The notes beneath the pieces were generated by a model. It had not been told where the DNA came from and made no database searches. It saw only the letters and a program-made list of their open reading frames with translations. A stretch of 59,028 nucleotides of DNA from an uncultured Zoogloea sp. (GTDB lineage Bacteria > Pseudomonadota > Gammaproteobacteria > Burkholderiales > Rhodocyclaceae): assembly GCA_937967645.1 (NCBI GenBank), contig CALBTT010000202.1:1-59028 (forward strand). The letters run 5' to 3'. The position numbers and the translations under genes are program-made. This document shows positions 8,508-17,512 of the stretch, one piece after another (the first letter of the stretch is position 1; each line of letters starts with the position of its first letter).

Positions 8508-8533
8508 GCCCCTGCGGGCTCCCCAGAAAGCAC

Positions 8534-8561
8534 AAGGCCCCGGACATGCCGGGGCCTTTTT
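8534..8561 (+). terminator. Intrinsic terminator after rlmJ
   Basis: A perfect 10-bp stem (AAGGCCCCGG / CCGGGGCCTT) with a five-base loop is followed by a short T run on the plus strand. It fits rlmJ and, more weakly, the convergent acetyl-CoA hydrolase gene that ends at 8580. Confidence 0.75.
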
Positions 8562-8579
8562 GCTGGGACGGGGTGGTGC

Positions 8580-9875
8580 TTACAGCAGGTGCATCTTCTT
8601 GGCAGCGGCGGTCAGCTCGGCCCGGAAATCCGGGTGGGCGATGCTGATCAGGGCCTGGCAGCGCTGCTTGGCGGTTTTGCCGCGCAGCTGGGCCACACCG
8701 TATTCGGTGACCACGTAGTTGATGTCGTTCTTGCTGGTGGAGACATGGGTGCCCGGGGTCAGGGTCGGGGCGATGCGTGAGATGGCACCATCCTTGGCCG
8801 TCGAGGGCAGCACGATGAAGGCCTTGCCGCCGTTGGAGCGGTTGGCCGCCCGCACGAAGTCGGACTGGCCGCCGGTGCCGGAGTAGGGGATCGGGCCCAG
8901 GCTTTCGGAGCCGCACTGACCAAGGAAGTCGATCTCGAGGGTGGCGTTGATGGCGACGAGATTGTCGTTCTGACCGGCCAGGTAGGGATCGTTGGTGTAG
9001 TCGACCGGGTGCATCTCGAACATCGGGTTGCGGTCGATCCACTTGTAGAGCTTCTTCGAGCCCAGGGCGAAGGTGGCCACCATCTTGCCCGGCAGGTAGT
9101 TCTTGCGGCGGTTGGTGACTGCACCGGACTCGATGAGGGTCAGGATGCCATCGCCGATCATCTCGGTGTGGATGCCCAGGTCGTGCTTGTGGGTCAGCTG
9201 CATCACCACGGCATCGGGGATGCCGCCGTAGCCGATCTGCAGGGTGGAACCGTCATCGATCAGGTCGGCCACATACTTGCCGATGGCTTCCTGCACGGGT
9301 CCGATGGTGGGCAGGCCGACTTCCAGCACCGGCTCGTCGTTCTCGACCAGGGCGCTGACCTGGGAGATGTGCAGATGGCAGTTGCCGAAGGCGAAGGGGA
9401 CGTTCGGGTTGACCTCGATGACCACTGCACGCGCCTTGCGGATGGCCGCCATGGTGTAGTCGGCGGCGATGCCCAGGGAGAAGTAGCCGTGCTGGTCCAT
9501 CGGCGACACCTGGGTGAACACCACGTCCGCCGGCATCAGGCCGCGGTCGATCAGCTGGGGCATCTCGGAGAAGTAGCTGGGCGTGAAGTCCACCACGCCT
9601 TCGCGGAAGCCCGGACGGGTCGCGCCGCTGAAGAAGTAGGCGGTGTGGCGCACATGCTCGGCGGTGGTCGGATCCAGGTAGCCGAACTTGCGGACGGCGA
9701 GGATCTGGGACACCTGGACGTCGCGGAAGTCGCGGCGGTGTTCGGACAGGGCGTTCAGCAGCGCCGGCGGCTCGGCCACGGCGGTGGGCACGACGATGGT
9801 GTCACCGTTCCGCACAAGGCGGATGGCTTCCGCTGCGGTCATGCGCTTGGCTGCGTACTGTTCCTGAGGGTTCAT
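8580..9875 (-). CDS. Acetyl-CoA hydrolase/transferase family protein
   Basis: The 431-residue protein belongs to the acetyl-CoA hydrolase / 4-hydroxybutyrate CoA-transferase family. Segments such as GDTIVVPTAVAEPPALLNAL, the GYGGIPDAV loop and the terminal VVTEYGVAQLRGKT typify this class, where a glutamate forms the CoA-thioester intermediate. The enzyme moves CoA between acids or hydrolyses acyl-CoA. Which acids it uses cannot be read here. The start at 9875 is taken because the family's N-terminus begins at MNPQEQYAAKRM and GGGAG lies about ten bases upstream. An in-frame ATG at 9932 would add 19 atypical residues. It stands alone on the minus strand. Confidence 0.9.
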   Translation of the reverse strand: MNPQEQYAAKRMTAAEAIRLVRNGDTIVVPTAVAEPPALLNALSEHRRDFRDVQVSQILAVRKFGYLDPTTAEHVRHTAYFFSGATRPGFREGVVDFTPSYFSEMPQLIDRGLMPADVVFTQVSPMDQHGYFSLGIAADYTMAAIRKARAVVIEVNPNVPFAFGNCHLHISQVSALVENDEPVLEVGLPTIGPVQEAIGKYVADLIDDGSTLQIGYGGIPDAVVMQLTHKHDLGIHTEMIGDGILTLIESGAVTNRRKNYLPGKMVATFALGSKKLYKWIDRNPMFEMHPVDYTNDPYLAGQNDNLVAINATLEIDFLGQCGSESLGPIPYSGTGGQSDFVRAANRSNGGKAFIVLPSTAKDGAISRIAPTLTPGTHVSTSKNDINYVVTEYGVAQLRGKTAKQRCQALISIAHPDFRAELTAAAKKMHLL

Positions 9876-10010
9876 GCGGTTGATCTCCCGTGGTCGTTGT
9901 TTTGGCGACATTAAACCATGCCTTGGCGGCATATCCTGTACTGGATTGTAATGTCACTTGGACACGGCCAATCTGGCCTGGATCAAGGAATGGCGGGAGC
10001 GCCGCGGCCC

Positions 10011-11306
10011 TCAGGGCGTGGCCGCCCGGTTACGTCCCAGGCAGGTGCGGTGCCGGGCGTCGACGCGCTCGGCGAACCAGGCGGTGGTGAGCTTGCGCTG
10101 GATCTTGGGGCTCTTCAGGTCGATGCGGGGCAGGGTCTCCCGCGGCAGGCGGCCCCCCGCATCGGCGTCGGCGAGGGCGAACACGCGGCCGTACAGGGGC
10201 GTCTGGGCGAAGCGCGAGACCTTCTCCAGGCGCAGGTCGCGGAGCAGCTCCGCACGGCTGAAGCCCAGGCGCGGGGCGAGCCGCTCGAGGGCTTGCAGGG
10301 TGGCGCTGGGCTCGGAGGACGGATTGCCGTCGGTGTAGCGCAGGAGATCGCCATCCAGGGCCAGGGGCTGGCCGCTCAGGCGCGCCACGGCTTGCTGGAA
10401 GGCTGCGTTGCGGCTGCTGTAGCGACCGGCGTTGAAGTCGGCGAAGCGGTAGAGCGGCTGGGTGTAGGGCGCCGGGTAGTCGAGCAGGATGGCGATGCCG
10501 AAGTACAGGCCGCCCCGTCGCGAGAACACTTCATCGCGGATGCTGCCCTTGCGCGGATAGGGGTAGCCCTTTTCCTTCACGTGGTCTTCGGCGAAGGCCA
10601 CGCTGACCTGCATCGGCCCGCCGGTGCGGACCGGGTTGTAGCCACCGAGCAGGTCCTTGCCGTGGGGGAGTTCGGAGATCATGTCCTCGAACAGGCGGTT
10701 CATCTCCTTCTCGGTGCGCAGGGCGTCGATGCGCGCGCTGTAGCTGCGGCCGTCCGGCGACCCCTTGAGCAGGGCCGCCTCGACCAGCAGCTTGGGCAGG
10801 TGCAGGCGCTCGCGGCGGGCGTCGATCTCCTTGCGTACGATGCCGGGCAGGCCAGGCACCTGCGGGTCGGCCTGGAAGGTGGACTCCTGCTCGATGACGG
10901 CCACCGCCGCACAGATGTTGTCCGGCGTGGGGGCGATGCGGAGTGCCGCGAAGGCGGAGAAGATGTCGGTGGCCCAGCCCTCCTTGTCCTTCACCGCCGG
11001 CGGCAGGTAGCTGGCCACCACGGCGCGGCCTTCCCGCTCGTCGGGATAGGCCGGCGCTGGCGGCCTGGGCGGGGCCGGCGGCGGTGATGGGGGCTGCGCC
11101 GGTGGAGGCACCGCAGTCACGGACGGCAGGACCCGCGGGGTGTCGCCAGGTGCGACCGGTGGGCTGATCGGGCGGGCACTCTGGCCTGCGCTGCCGGAGA
11201 CGGGGGGCAGGGTAGGCGACGGGCGGGATTCGACCGGGCCGTTGCTGGCGCAGGCGCCGAGCAGCAGCGGAAACAGCAGACCGGCGCTGGTGAGGCGCAG
11301 GCTCAA
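10011..11306 (-). CDS. DUF1615 family lipoprotein, possible lytic-transglycosylase fold
   Basis: This 431-residue protein starts at a TTG whose four bases overlap the previous stop (TTGA). It opens with a lipoprotein signal ending in LLGAC at residue 18 and then a proline-rich linker (to about residue 90). The rest matches my memory of DUF1615 proteins. Two stretches recall soluble lytic transglycosylases: AVIEQESTF near residue 143, like the catalytic Glu-Ser segment, and GGPMQVSVAFA near residue 232, like the GLMQ motif. It may therefore be an outer-membrane-anchored murein-active enzyme. That is inference, and the annotated family has no proven function that I know of. It is coupled to the small membrane protein just upstream. 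Confidence 0.8.
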   Translation of the reverse strand: MSLRLTSAGLLFPLLLGACASNGPVESRPSPTLPPVSGSAGQSARPISPPVAPGDTPRVLPSVTAVPPPAQPPSPPPAPPRPPAPAYPDEREGRAVVASYLPPAVKDKEGWATDIFSAFAALRIAPTPDNICAAVAVIEQESTFQADPQVPGLPGIVRKEIDARRERLHLPKLLVEAALLKGSPDGRSYSARIDALRTEKEMNRLFEDMISELPHGKDLLGGYNPVRTGGPMQVSVAFAEDHVKEKGYPYPRKGSIRDEVFSRRGGLYFGIAILLDYPAPYTQPLYRFADFNAGRYSSRNAAFQQAVARLSGQPLALDGDLLRYTDGNPSSEPSATLQALERLAPRLGFSRAELLRDLRLEKVSRFAQTPLYGRVFALADADAGGRLPRETLPRIDLKSPKIQRKLTTAWFAERVDARHRTCLGRNRAATP

Positions 11307-11542
11307 GGCGTGCCCGCCGACTTTTCCTGTTCGGCGATGCGGCTCAGGTTGCGGGTGTAGAAGGCCGCATAGCCCAGGGCGAGCAGCGCCATGATGCCGG
11401 TGCCAAGCACCGCACCTTCTGCCGGCTGGCCGGCCAGGACGTTGGCGACGAAGGAGTAGCCGAGGACACCGGCGGCGGCGAAGCCACCGATGATGCGCAC
11501 AAGGGCGAAGGTTTTCTGCTGCTTGAGGGTGGGGGAGGCCAT
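11303..11542 (-). CDS. Small two-helix membrane protein
   Basis: This 79-residue protein contains two hydrophobic segments, about residues 15–37 and 44–61. A short glycine-containing loop separates them and the C-terminus is charged. I do not recognise a family. The ATG at 11542 is chosen because it opens the first membrane segment directly and lies downstream of the pit stop. The longer frame upstream is antisense-like sequence inside pit. The stop overlaps the TTG start of the DUF1615 gene, so the two are likely translated together, and the small protein may assist the lipoprotein at the envelope. Confidence 0.7.
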   Translation of the reverse strand: MASPTLKQQKTFALVRIIGGFAAAGVLGYSFVANVLAGQPAEGAVLGTGIMALLALGYAAFYTRNLSRIAEQEKSAGTP

Positions 11543-11616
11543 GGCGAAAAGCGTCGTGATTTCCGGAGTGCCGCGAGGATCGGGCCTTGGCCCGTCCTCG
11601 TCAAGCATCCGGACGC

Positions 11617-12624
11617 TTACATGATGCTGCAGCCGAGCCAGTAGCCGCCGGCCGCCACCAGGGCGGAGCAGGGGATGGTGAGGATCCACGCCCACACGAT
11701 GCTGCCTGCGATACCCCAGCGCACCGCTGCGGTACGGCGCACCGAACCGACACCGACGATGGCGCCGGTGATGGTGTGGGTGGTGGACACCGGGATGCCG
11801 AGGCTGGTCGCCAGGAACAGGGTAATGGCGCCGCCGGTCTCGGCACAGAAGCCCCCGACCGGCTTGAGCTTGGTGATGCGCTGCCCCATGGTCTTGACGA
11901 TGCGCCAGCCACCGAACAGGGTGCCGAGGCCGATCGCCATGTAGCAGGTCACCACCACCCACATCGGTACCGGGTCGTTGGCGGCGGTGACGCCGGCTGC
12001 CAGCAGCAGCATCCAGATGATGCCGACCGTCTTCTGGGCATCATTGCCGCCGTGACCCAGGCTGTACAGGGCTGCGGAAACCAGCTGCAGGCGGCGGAAC
12101 CACTTGTCCACCCGGCGCTGCGTCTTGTTACGGCAGATCCAGGCGACGATCACCAGGATCAGCGAACCGAGCAGGTAGCCGAAAAGCGGCGAGATGATGA
12201 TGAAGGCGACGGTCTTCCAGATGCCCGCGGCAATCAGCGGATCGGTGCCGGCCTTGGCCATCGCCGCGCCGACGATGCCGCCGATCAGGGCGTGGGATGA
12301 ACTGGACGGGATGCCGTAGTACCAGGTCACGACGTTCCAGGTGATGGCGCCCAGCAGCGCCCCGAAGATCAGGTAGTGATCCACCACCGTCGGGTCGATG
12401 ATGCCCTTGCCGACAGTGCTGGCCACCTTCAGCTGGAAGACGAAGAGGGCGACGAAGTTGAAGAAGGCGGCCCAGGCAACTGCCTGGTGCGGCTTGAGCA
12501 CGCCGGTGGAGACGACGGTGGCGATGGCGTTCGCCGCGTCGTGAAAGCCATTCATGAAGTCGAAAAGCAGGGCGACGACAACCAGCCCGGCGATGACCCA
12601 GAATCCGATCTGTACGGGTTCCAT
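11617..12624 (-). CDS. pit: PiT-family inorganic phosphate transporter
   Basis: The 335-residue integral membrane protein has about ten hydrophobic segments and both copies of the PiT signature: FMNGFHDAANAIAT near residue 22 and LGHGGNDAQKT near residue 188. These aspartate/asparagine motifs define the inverted-repeat phosphate (or metal-phosphate) transport path. Length and motifs match the short bacterial PiT group that pairs with DUF47 proteins. The start at 12624 begins the conserved MEPVQIGFWVIAG. The gene lies 8 bases downstream of its DUF47 partner, in the usual order. Confidence 0.93.
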   Translation of the reverse strand: MEPVQIGFWVIAGLVVVALLFDFMNGFHDAANAIATVVSTGVLKPHQAVAWAAFFNFVALFVFQLKVASTVGKGIIDPTVVDHYLIFGALLGAITWNVVTWYYGIPSSSSHALIGGIVGAAMAKAGTDPLIAAGIWKTVAFIIISPLFGYLLGSLILVIVAWICRNKTQRRVDKWFRRLQLVSAALYSLGHGGNDAQKTVGIIWMLLLAAGVTAANDPVPMWVVVTCYMAIGLGTLFGGWRIVKTMGQRITKLKPVGGFCAETGGAITLFLATSLGIPVSTTHTITGAIVGVGSVRRTAAVRWGIAGSIVWAWILTIPCSALVAAGGYWLGCSIM

Positions 12625-12632
12625 GGTAGCGC

Positions 12633-13259
12633 TCAGGCGTTTTCCAGCACGATGCCTTCGACGATCTTGGCGACGTCCTCGCAACGGTCGGTGATGGATT
12701 CCAGCTGCTCGTAGATCGCCTTGAGCTTCATGACCTGCAGGGCGTCACGCTCGTCGCGGAAGAGGCGCGACATGGCGCCGCGCATGATGCGGTCGGCGTC
12801 GGTCTCGAGGCGGTCGATCTCCTGGCAGGTCTGCAGGATGGCGCTGGCGTTGTCCATGTTGGAGATCAGGCCGACGACGGTCTTGACCCGGGTGCAGCAG
12901 GACAGGCTGACGTTGGCCAGCTGGAGCGCTTCCGGCGTGATGCGCTGGATGTGATAGAGCGTGGTGCATTCCGCCACGTCCTGGACGGTGTCCAGGATGT
13001 CGTCCATGGCGTTGATCAGGCTGTGGATCTCGTCCCGATCGAGGGGCGTGATGAAGCTCTTGTGAAGCTGGGCGATGGTCTCGTGGGTGATCTTGTCGGC
13101 GGCCTGCTCAATGCCTTCGATGGCACTGATGTGCTTTTCAGCACTGGCCAGATCTTCCATCAGGGCGACGAGTGCCTGGCCTCCGAGGACGATTTGCTCC
13201 GCGTGGGAGTTGAAGAGTTCAAAAAAACGGCCCTCTTGGGGCAGCAAGCGTCCAAACAT
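12633..13259 (-). CDS. DUF47 / PhoU-like accessory protein of the PiT transporter
   Basis: The 208-residue all-helical protein matches the DUF47 (TIGR00153) family. It opens with FGRLLPQEGRFFELFN and carries the acidic EGIEQAADKITHE and MDDILDTVQD segments that bind metals in PhoU-type three-helix bundles. Such proteins sit next to PiT transporters throughout bacteria and are thought to control their activity. The eight-base gap to pit supports co-translation. The 199-bp divergent region upstream is AT-rich near the start and probably carries the promoter. I could not make out a clean Pho box there. Confidence 0.9.
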   Translation of the reverse strand: MFGRLLPQEGRFFELFNSHAEQIVLGGQALVALMEDLASAEKHISAIEGIEQAADKITHETIAQLHKSFITPLDRDEIHSLINAMDDILDTVQDVAECTTLYHIQRITPEALQLANVSLSCCTRVKTVVGLISNMDNASAILQTCQEIDRLETDADRIMRGAMSRLFRDERDALQVMKLKAIYEQLESITDRCEDVAKIVEGIVLENA

Positions 13260-13458
13260 GAGTATGAAAGTGTTTCAATAAAATGACCGTAATGCGAATT
13301 TTAACAGAGCGTTCATCGGTTCATGTGCCTGACGAGGCAGACTGTAGGGCGATTACAACGGCTGACAGGGACTTCAGTCACGGCAGGAAGGGGCGTTACC
13401 CGGGAAAATCAAGCCCAGGGCTTCCCGCCGGAAGCCATGAAAACCCGGGAGCTGGGCG

Positions 13459-14802
13459 ATGCCACTGGCTGGTTTGACACTATCCGAACTGATCGGGGCG
13501 CTGAGCCACGCCCTCGATATCACCGAAGGGCAGCCCGAGGGGCACTGTGTGCGCTGCTGCTGGATCGGCATGCACGTGGGACGGGCAATGGGCCTCTCCG
13601 ATGAGGCCCTGTGGGAGCTCTACTACACGCTGCTGCTCAAGGATCTGGGGTGCAGCAGCAACGCCGCGCGGATCTGCGAGCTGTACCTGACCGATGACCT
13701 GAGCTTCAAGCGGGACTTCAAGACCGTGAACGGGCGCCTGCCCAAGGTGCTCAAGTTCGTCATCGGCCATACCGGACTGGGGGCCGGACTGACCGAGCGC
13801 TTCAAGGCCATTGCCAACATCTTCCAGAAGGGCGACGAGATCGCCCAGGAGCTGATCGAGACGCGCTGCACCCGCGGCGCCGACATCGCCCGCCAGCTGC
13901 GTTTCGGTGAATCCGTGGCGATGGGCATCCATGCCCTCGACGAGCACTGGGACGGCAGCGGCCGTCCGGGCCATCTGCAGGGCGAGCAGATCCCGGTCTA
14001 TGCACGCATCGCCTTGCTGGCCCAGGTGGTGGATGTGTTCAACGTCTCGGATGGGATGGATGCGGCGTGCTGGGAGGTGGAGGACCGCTGCGGCAGCTGG
14101 TTCGATCCCGCCATCGTGGCCGCCTTCAGGCGCTGCGCGGAGCGGCCGGAATTCTGGGAGCGGCTGGCCGATCCCCAGCTCGAGCGGGCCGTGTTTGCGC
14201 TGGAGCCGGGCCGCTATGTGGTGCCGCTGGATGAGGACTACCTGGATGAGATTGCGGCGGCCTTCGGCCAGGTGGTGGACTCGAAGAGCCCCTACACCGC
14301 CGGCCACAGCGCGCGGGTGGCGCTCTACACCGAGCGCATTGCCGAGGCGCTCGGACTGCCGCCGTCACGGCGGCGCTGGCTGCGTCGGGGGGCCCTGTTG
14401 CACGACATGGGCAAGCTGGGAGTCAGTAATGCCATCCTGGACAAGCCGGGCAAGCTGGATGCGGATGAATGGGCGGCGGTGCAGCGGCATGCCAGCTACA
14501 CCGAAGCCATCCTGTCGCGGATCCGGGCCTTTGGGGAACTGGCTGTGGTCTCGGGCGCACACCATGAGCGCCTGGACGGCATGGGTTATCCGCGGGGCCT
14601 GAGCGGTGATGAGATCTCGCTCGAGACGCGGATCATCACCACGGCCGACATCTTCGATGCGATTACTGCGGTGCGGCCCTACCGCGGGGCGGTGCCGGTC
14701 TCGAAGACCCTGGAGATCATGGAGGCGGAGCTCGGCAAGGCCATCGACGCGCGCTGCTTCGAAGCGCTGAAGCAGATCGTCGGGTCGCTGGATATGGGCT
14801 GA
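13459..14802 (+). CDS. Tandem HD-GYP domain protein with degenerate first domain
   Basis: The 447-residue protein carries two HD-GYP-like halves. The C-terminal half (about residues 270–445) is canonical: GHSARVALY, LLHDMGKLGV near residue 315, and HHERLDGMGYP near residue 372. It is expected to hydrolyse cyclic di-GMP. The N-terminal half (about 1–215) has HVGRAMGL and LLLKDLGCSS where HD should be, then HWDGSGRPGH in the GYP position, so its metal site appears broken. It may sense or dimerise. No receiver or membrane segment is present. The gene diverges from the pit operon and ends before a hairpin. Confidence 0.88.
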   Translation: MPLAGLTLSELIGALSHALDITEGQPEGHCVRCCWIGMHVGRAMGLSDEALWELYYTLLLKDLGCSSNAARICELYLTDDLSFKRDFKTVNGRLPKVLKFVIGHTGLGAGLTERFKAIANIFQKGDEIAQELIETRCTRGADIARQLRFGESVAMGIHALDEHWDGSGRPGHLQGEQIPVYARIALLAQVVDVFNVSDGMDAACWEVEDRCGSWFDPAIVAAFRRCAERPEFWERLADPQLERAVFALEPGRYVVPLDEDYLDEIAAAFGQVVDSKSPYTAGHSARVALYTERIAEALGLPPSRRRWLRRGALLHDMGKLGVSNAILDKPGKLDADEWAAVQRHASYTEAILSRIRAFGELAVVSGAHHERLDGMGYPRGLSGDEISLETRIITTADIFDAITAVRPYRGAVPVSKTLEIMEAELGKAIDARCFEALKQIVGSLDMG

Positions 14803-14816
14803 GCGCCTTTGGTGCC

Positions 14817-14838
14817 GGGGGCTGCCGGTGCAGCCCCC
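14817..14838 (+). terminator. Hairpin between HD-GYP gene and deaD
   Basis: A perfect 9-bp stem (GGGGGCTGC / GCAGCCCCC) with loop CGGT lies between two convergent genes. It may terminate both, although no T tract follows. Confidence 0.55.
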
Positions 14839-14849
14839 GTACCGTGCGT

Positions 14850-16658
14850 TCAGGGCTTCGGCTTGCGGGGCTTGAAGTCCTTGTTGCCGGCAAAGCCGTC
14901 CTTGCGGAAAGGCTTCTTGCCCGCAGGAGCACCCCGTCCACCAGGACCGCTCGGGCGGCCGCGTTCGCGCGCAGCCTCTTCGGGGCTGGCCAGACGGATG
15001 TTGAGTTGCTGCTGGCGCACGCGGGCCTTGCGCAGGATCTGCAGTACGTCGTTGGGCAGGTCCGGCGGCAGTTCGACGGTGCTGTAGTCTTCGAACAGGT
15101 TGATCTGGCCGATGAAGCGGCTTTCGATGCCGGCTTCGTTGGCGATCGCGCCGACGATGTCCTTGGGCGAGGCCATGTGCTCGCGGCCTACGTCGATGCG
15201 ATAGCGTGCCAGACGGCCTTCCGCGTAGTCGCGGCGGCGTTCGAGGATCTCACCACGGTTCTCACGCGGTTCGCGGGTGTCGCGGGCAGGGCGATCCGTC
15301 TTGCCAGCAGCCAGCTGGGCGATGTCGGGGCGTCCGGTCTCGGGCATCTGCAGGGGGCGATCCTTCTGGGCCAGGAAGGCCAGGGCGGCGGCGACCTCAC
15401 GGATGTCCACGTCGTGCTTTTCCTCCATGCCGGCGACCACGTCGAGGAAGAAGCCCAGGTCCTGGGATTCAAGCACATCGGCGACCTGCTGGCGGAAGGC
15501 GGCGACCCGCTTGTCGGCCACGGCCTCGCGGCTCGGCAGCTTGAGGGCTTCGATCGGTTGGCGGGTGGCGCGCTCGATCTGGCGCAGCAGGTGGTTCTCG
15601 CGCGGCGCGACGAAGAGGATCGCGTTGCCGGTGCGGCCGGCCCGGCCCGTACGGCCGATGCGGTGCACATAGGCCTCGGTGTCGTAGGGGATGTCGTAGT
15701 TGATGACGTGGCTGATGCGCGGCACGTCGATGCCGCGGGCGGCCACGTCGGTGGCGACGACAATGTCGAGGGCCTTGTTCTTGAGCTGCTCGATGACCCG
15801 CTCGCGGAGCTGCTGGGTCATGTCGCCGTTGAGGCAGGCTGCGGCGTAGCCGCGGGCCTCGAGCTTCTCGGCGAGCTCGACGGTGGCGGTCTTGGTGCGC
15901 ACGAAGACGATGGCGGCATCGAACTCGTCCTCGACCTCGAGGATGCGGGTGAGCGCGTCAAGCTTGTGCGGGCCGGCGATCTGCAGGAAACGCTGGCGGA
16001 TGGTCGAGACCGTGGCCGTGGCGGCCTTGATCTTCACTTCCTTGGGATCGCGCAGGTAGCGGTGGGCAACGCGCCGGATCGCGTCCGGCATGGTGGCCGA
16101 GAAGAGGGCGGTCTGGCGCTCGGCGGGGAGGTGTTCGAGGATCCACTCCACGTCGTCGATGAAGCCCATGCGCAGCATTTCGTCGGCTTCGTCGAGCACC
16201 AGGGTGGTCAGGCCATCGAGATTGAGGCTCTTGCGCTCGATGTGGTCCATGACCCGGCCAGGGGTGCCGACCACCACGTGGGCGCCACGCTGCAGCTGGC
16301 GCAGCTGCACCACCATGCTCTGGCCGCCGTAGATCGGCAGCACGTGGAAGCCGGGCATCTTGCTGGCGTAGCGCTGGAAGGCCTCGGCGACCTGGATGGC
16401 CAGCTCGCGGGTCGGCGCCAGGACCAGCACCTGGGGATTGCGCTTGCTGATGTCCACCCGGTCGAGGGCCGGCAGGGCAAACGCGGCGGTCTTGCCGGTG
16501 CCGGTCTGGGCTTCGCCGAGGATGTCGTGCCCGGCCAGCAGGTGGGGAATGCACGCCGCCTGGATGGGCGACGGGGTTTCGTAACCGATCTCGGCCAGGG
16601 CCTCGAGGATGGGTGCCTGGAGGTCGAGCTGGTCGAAACGTTCGATGGGTTCAGTCAT
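14850..16658 (-). CDS. deaD: DEAD-box ATP-dependent RNA helicase (DeaD/CsdA type)
   Basis: The 602-residue protein shows the full DEAD-box order: FDQLDLQAPILEAL with the Q motif, AQTGTGKT near residue 50, LDEADEML near residue 155, SATMP near 188, and HRIGRTGRAGR near 330. After the helicase core come a linker and a DbpA-type RNA-binding domain (about residues 485–555, opening RYRIDVGREH). The tail is basic and glycine-rich with an FRKDGFAGNKDF segment. This architecture is that of DeaD/CsdA, which helps ribosome assembly and RNA unwinding in the cold. The gene has its own upstream region. Confidence 0.92.
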   Translation of the reverse strand: MTEPIERFDQLDLQAPILEALAEIGYETPSPIQAACIPHLLAGHDILGEAQTGTGKTAAFALPALDRVDISKRNPQVLVLAPTRELAIQVAEAFQRYASKMPGFHVLPIYGGQSMVVQLRQLQRGAHVVVGTPGRVMDHIERKSLNLDGLTTLVLDEADEMLRMGFIDDVEWILEHLPAERQTALFSATMPDAIRRVAHRYLRDPKEVKIKAATATVSTIRQRFLQIAGPHKLDALTRILEVEDEFDAAIVFVRTKTATVELAEKLEARGYAAACLNGDMTQQLRERVIEQLKNKALDIVVATDVAARGIDVPRISHVINYDIPYDTEAYVHRIGRTGRAGRTGNAILFVAPRENHLLRQIERATRQPIEALKLPSREAVADKRVAAFRQQVADVLESQDLGFFLDVVAGMEEKHDVDIREVAAALAFLAQKDRPLQMPETGRPDIAQLAAGKTDRPARDTREPRENRGEILERRRDYAEGRLARYRIDVGREHMASPKDIVGAIANEAGIESRFIGQINLFEDYSTVELPPDLPNDVLQILRKARVRQQQLNIRLASPEEAARERGRPSGPGGRGAPAGKKPFRKDGFAGNKDFKPRKPKP

Positions 16659-16773
16659 GAAAACAGAATGCGCGGGCCGGTTGGAGGGTGAAGCGGTCTT
16701 GGGCCCGGTGTAAGAAACGGCTTCAGAGACCGCAGGATTTTACCGGAAGCGACCCGCACGTGCCGGCCTAAGA

Positions 16774-17478
16774 TCATCCTTTGTTTACGGTTTTTGCATC
16801 CTGGCCAAAAAGAACCTGCTTGGCGGCTTCGTCGAGCGGGGCCGGTTTGTTGATCTGATCGGCCAGGGCGTAGGCCCTCACGGTGGCCGGCCGCTGGCGG
16901 ATGGCCTCGAACCAGCGAGCCAGGTGGGGGAAGTCCGCCAGGTTCTGGCGCTGCCGCTCGTGGGGCACGATCCACGGGTAGCAGGCCATGTCGGCGATGG
17001 AGTAGTCGTCCCCGGCGATGAAGGGGCGATCCGCCAGCCGCTTGTTGAGCACCGCGTAGAGCCGGCCGGTCTCCTTGACGTAGCGGTCGATGGCGTAGGG
17101 GATGGTCTCGGGCGCATAGACGCCGAAGTGGTGGTTCTGGCCGGCCATCGGACCCAGGCCGCCCATCTGCCAGAACAGCCACTGCAGGGTGTCGAGGCGC
17201 ACGCGCGGGTCCGGAGACAGGAAGCGGCCGGTCTTTTCGGCCAGGTAGAGCAGGATCGCACCGGACTCGAACAGGGGGATCGGTTCCCCGCCGTCCGCCG
17301 GTGCGGTGTCCACGATGGCCGGGATGCGGTTGTTGGGGGCGATGCGCAGGAAGTCGGGCTGGAACTGCTCGCCCTTGCCGATGTTGATGGGCAGGATGCG
17401 GTAGGGCAGGCCGCTCTCTTCCAGGAAGAGGGTGATCTTGTGGCCGTTGGGGGTGGTCCAGTAGTAGAGGTCGATCAT
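16774..17478 (-). CDS. Glutathione S-transferase family protein (YfcG/GstB-like)
   Basis: This 234-residue protein has a thioredoxin-like N-terminal domain, opening with DLYYWTTPNGHKITLFLEE. The glutathione-binding FESGAILLYLAEK lies near residue 70, and a helical C-terminal domain includes GDDYSIADMACYPW near residue 160. The TPNGHK opening, lacking a catalytic cysteine, is typical of the YfcG (Nu-class) subgroup, whose E. coli member reduces disulfides using bound glutathione. Length fits the group. It is the first gene before deaD on the minus strand, with a 115-bp gap, so co-transcription is possible but not clear. Confidence 0.9.
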   Translation of the reverse strand: MIDLYYWTTPNGHKITLFLEESGLPYRILPINIGKGEQFQPDFLRIAPNNRIPAIVDTAPADGGEPIPLFESGAILLYLAEKTGRFLSPDPRVRLDTLQWLFWQMGGLGPMAGQNHHFGVYAPETIPYAIDRYVKETGRLYAVLNKRLADRPFIAGDDYSIADMACYPWIVPHERQRQNLADFPHLARWFEAIRQRPATVRAYALADQINKPAPLDEAAKQVLFGQDAKTVNKG

Positions 17479-17512
17479 CGGGGATGTCCTGTTGGCGAGG
17501 GGGCTGCAGGGG

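Noticed and set aside
14844..16691. A 615-codon plus-strand frame antisense to the DEAD-box helicase
   Set aside because: It exactly mirrors the helicase gene and lacks any family resemblance.
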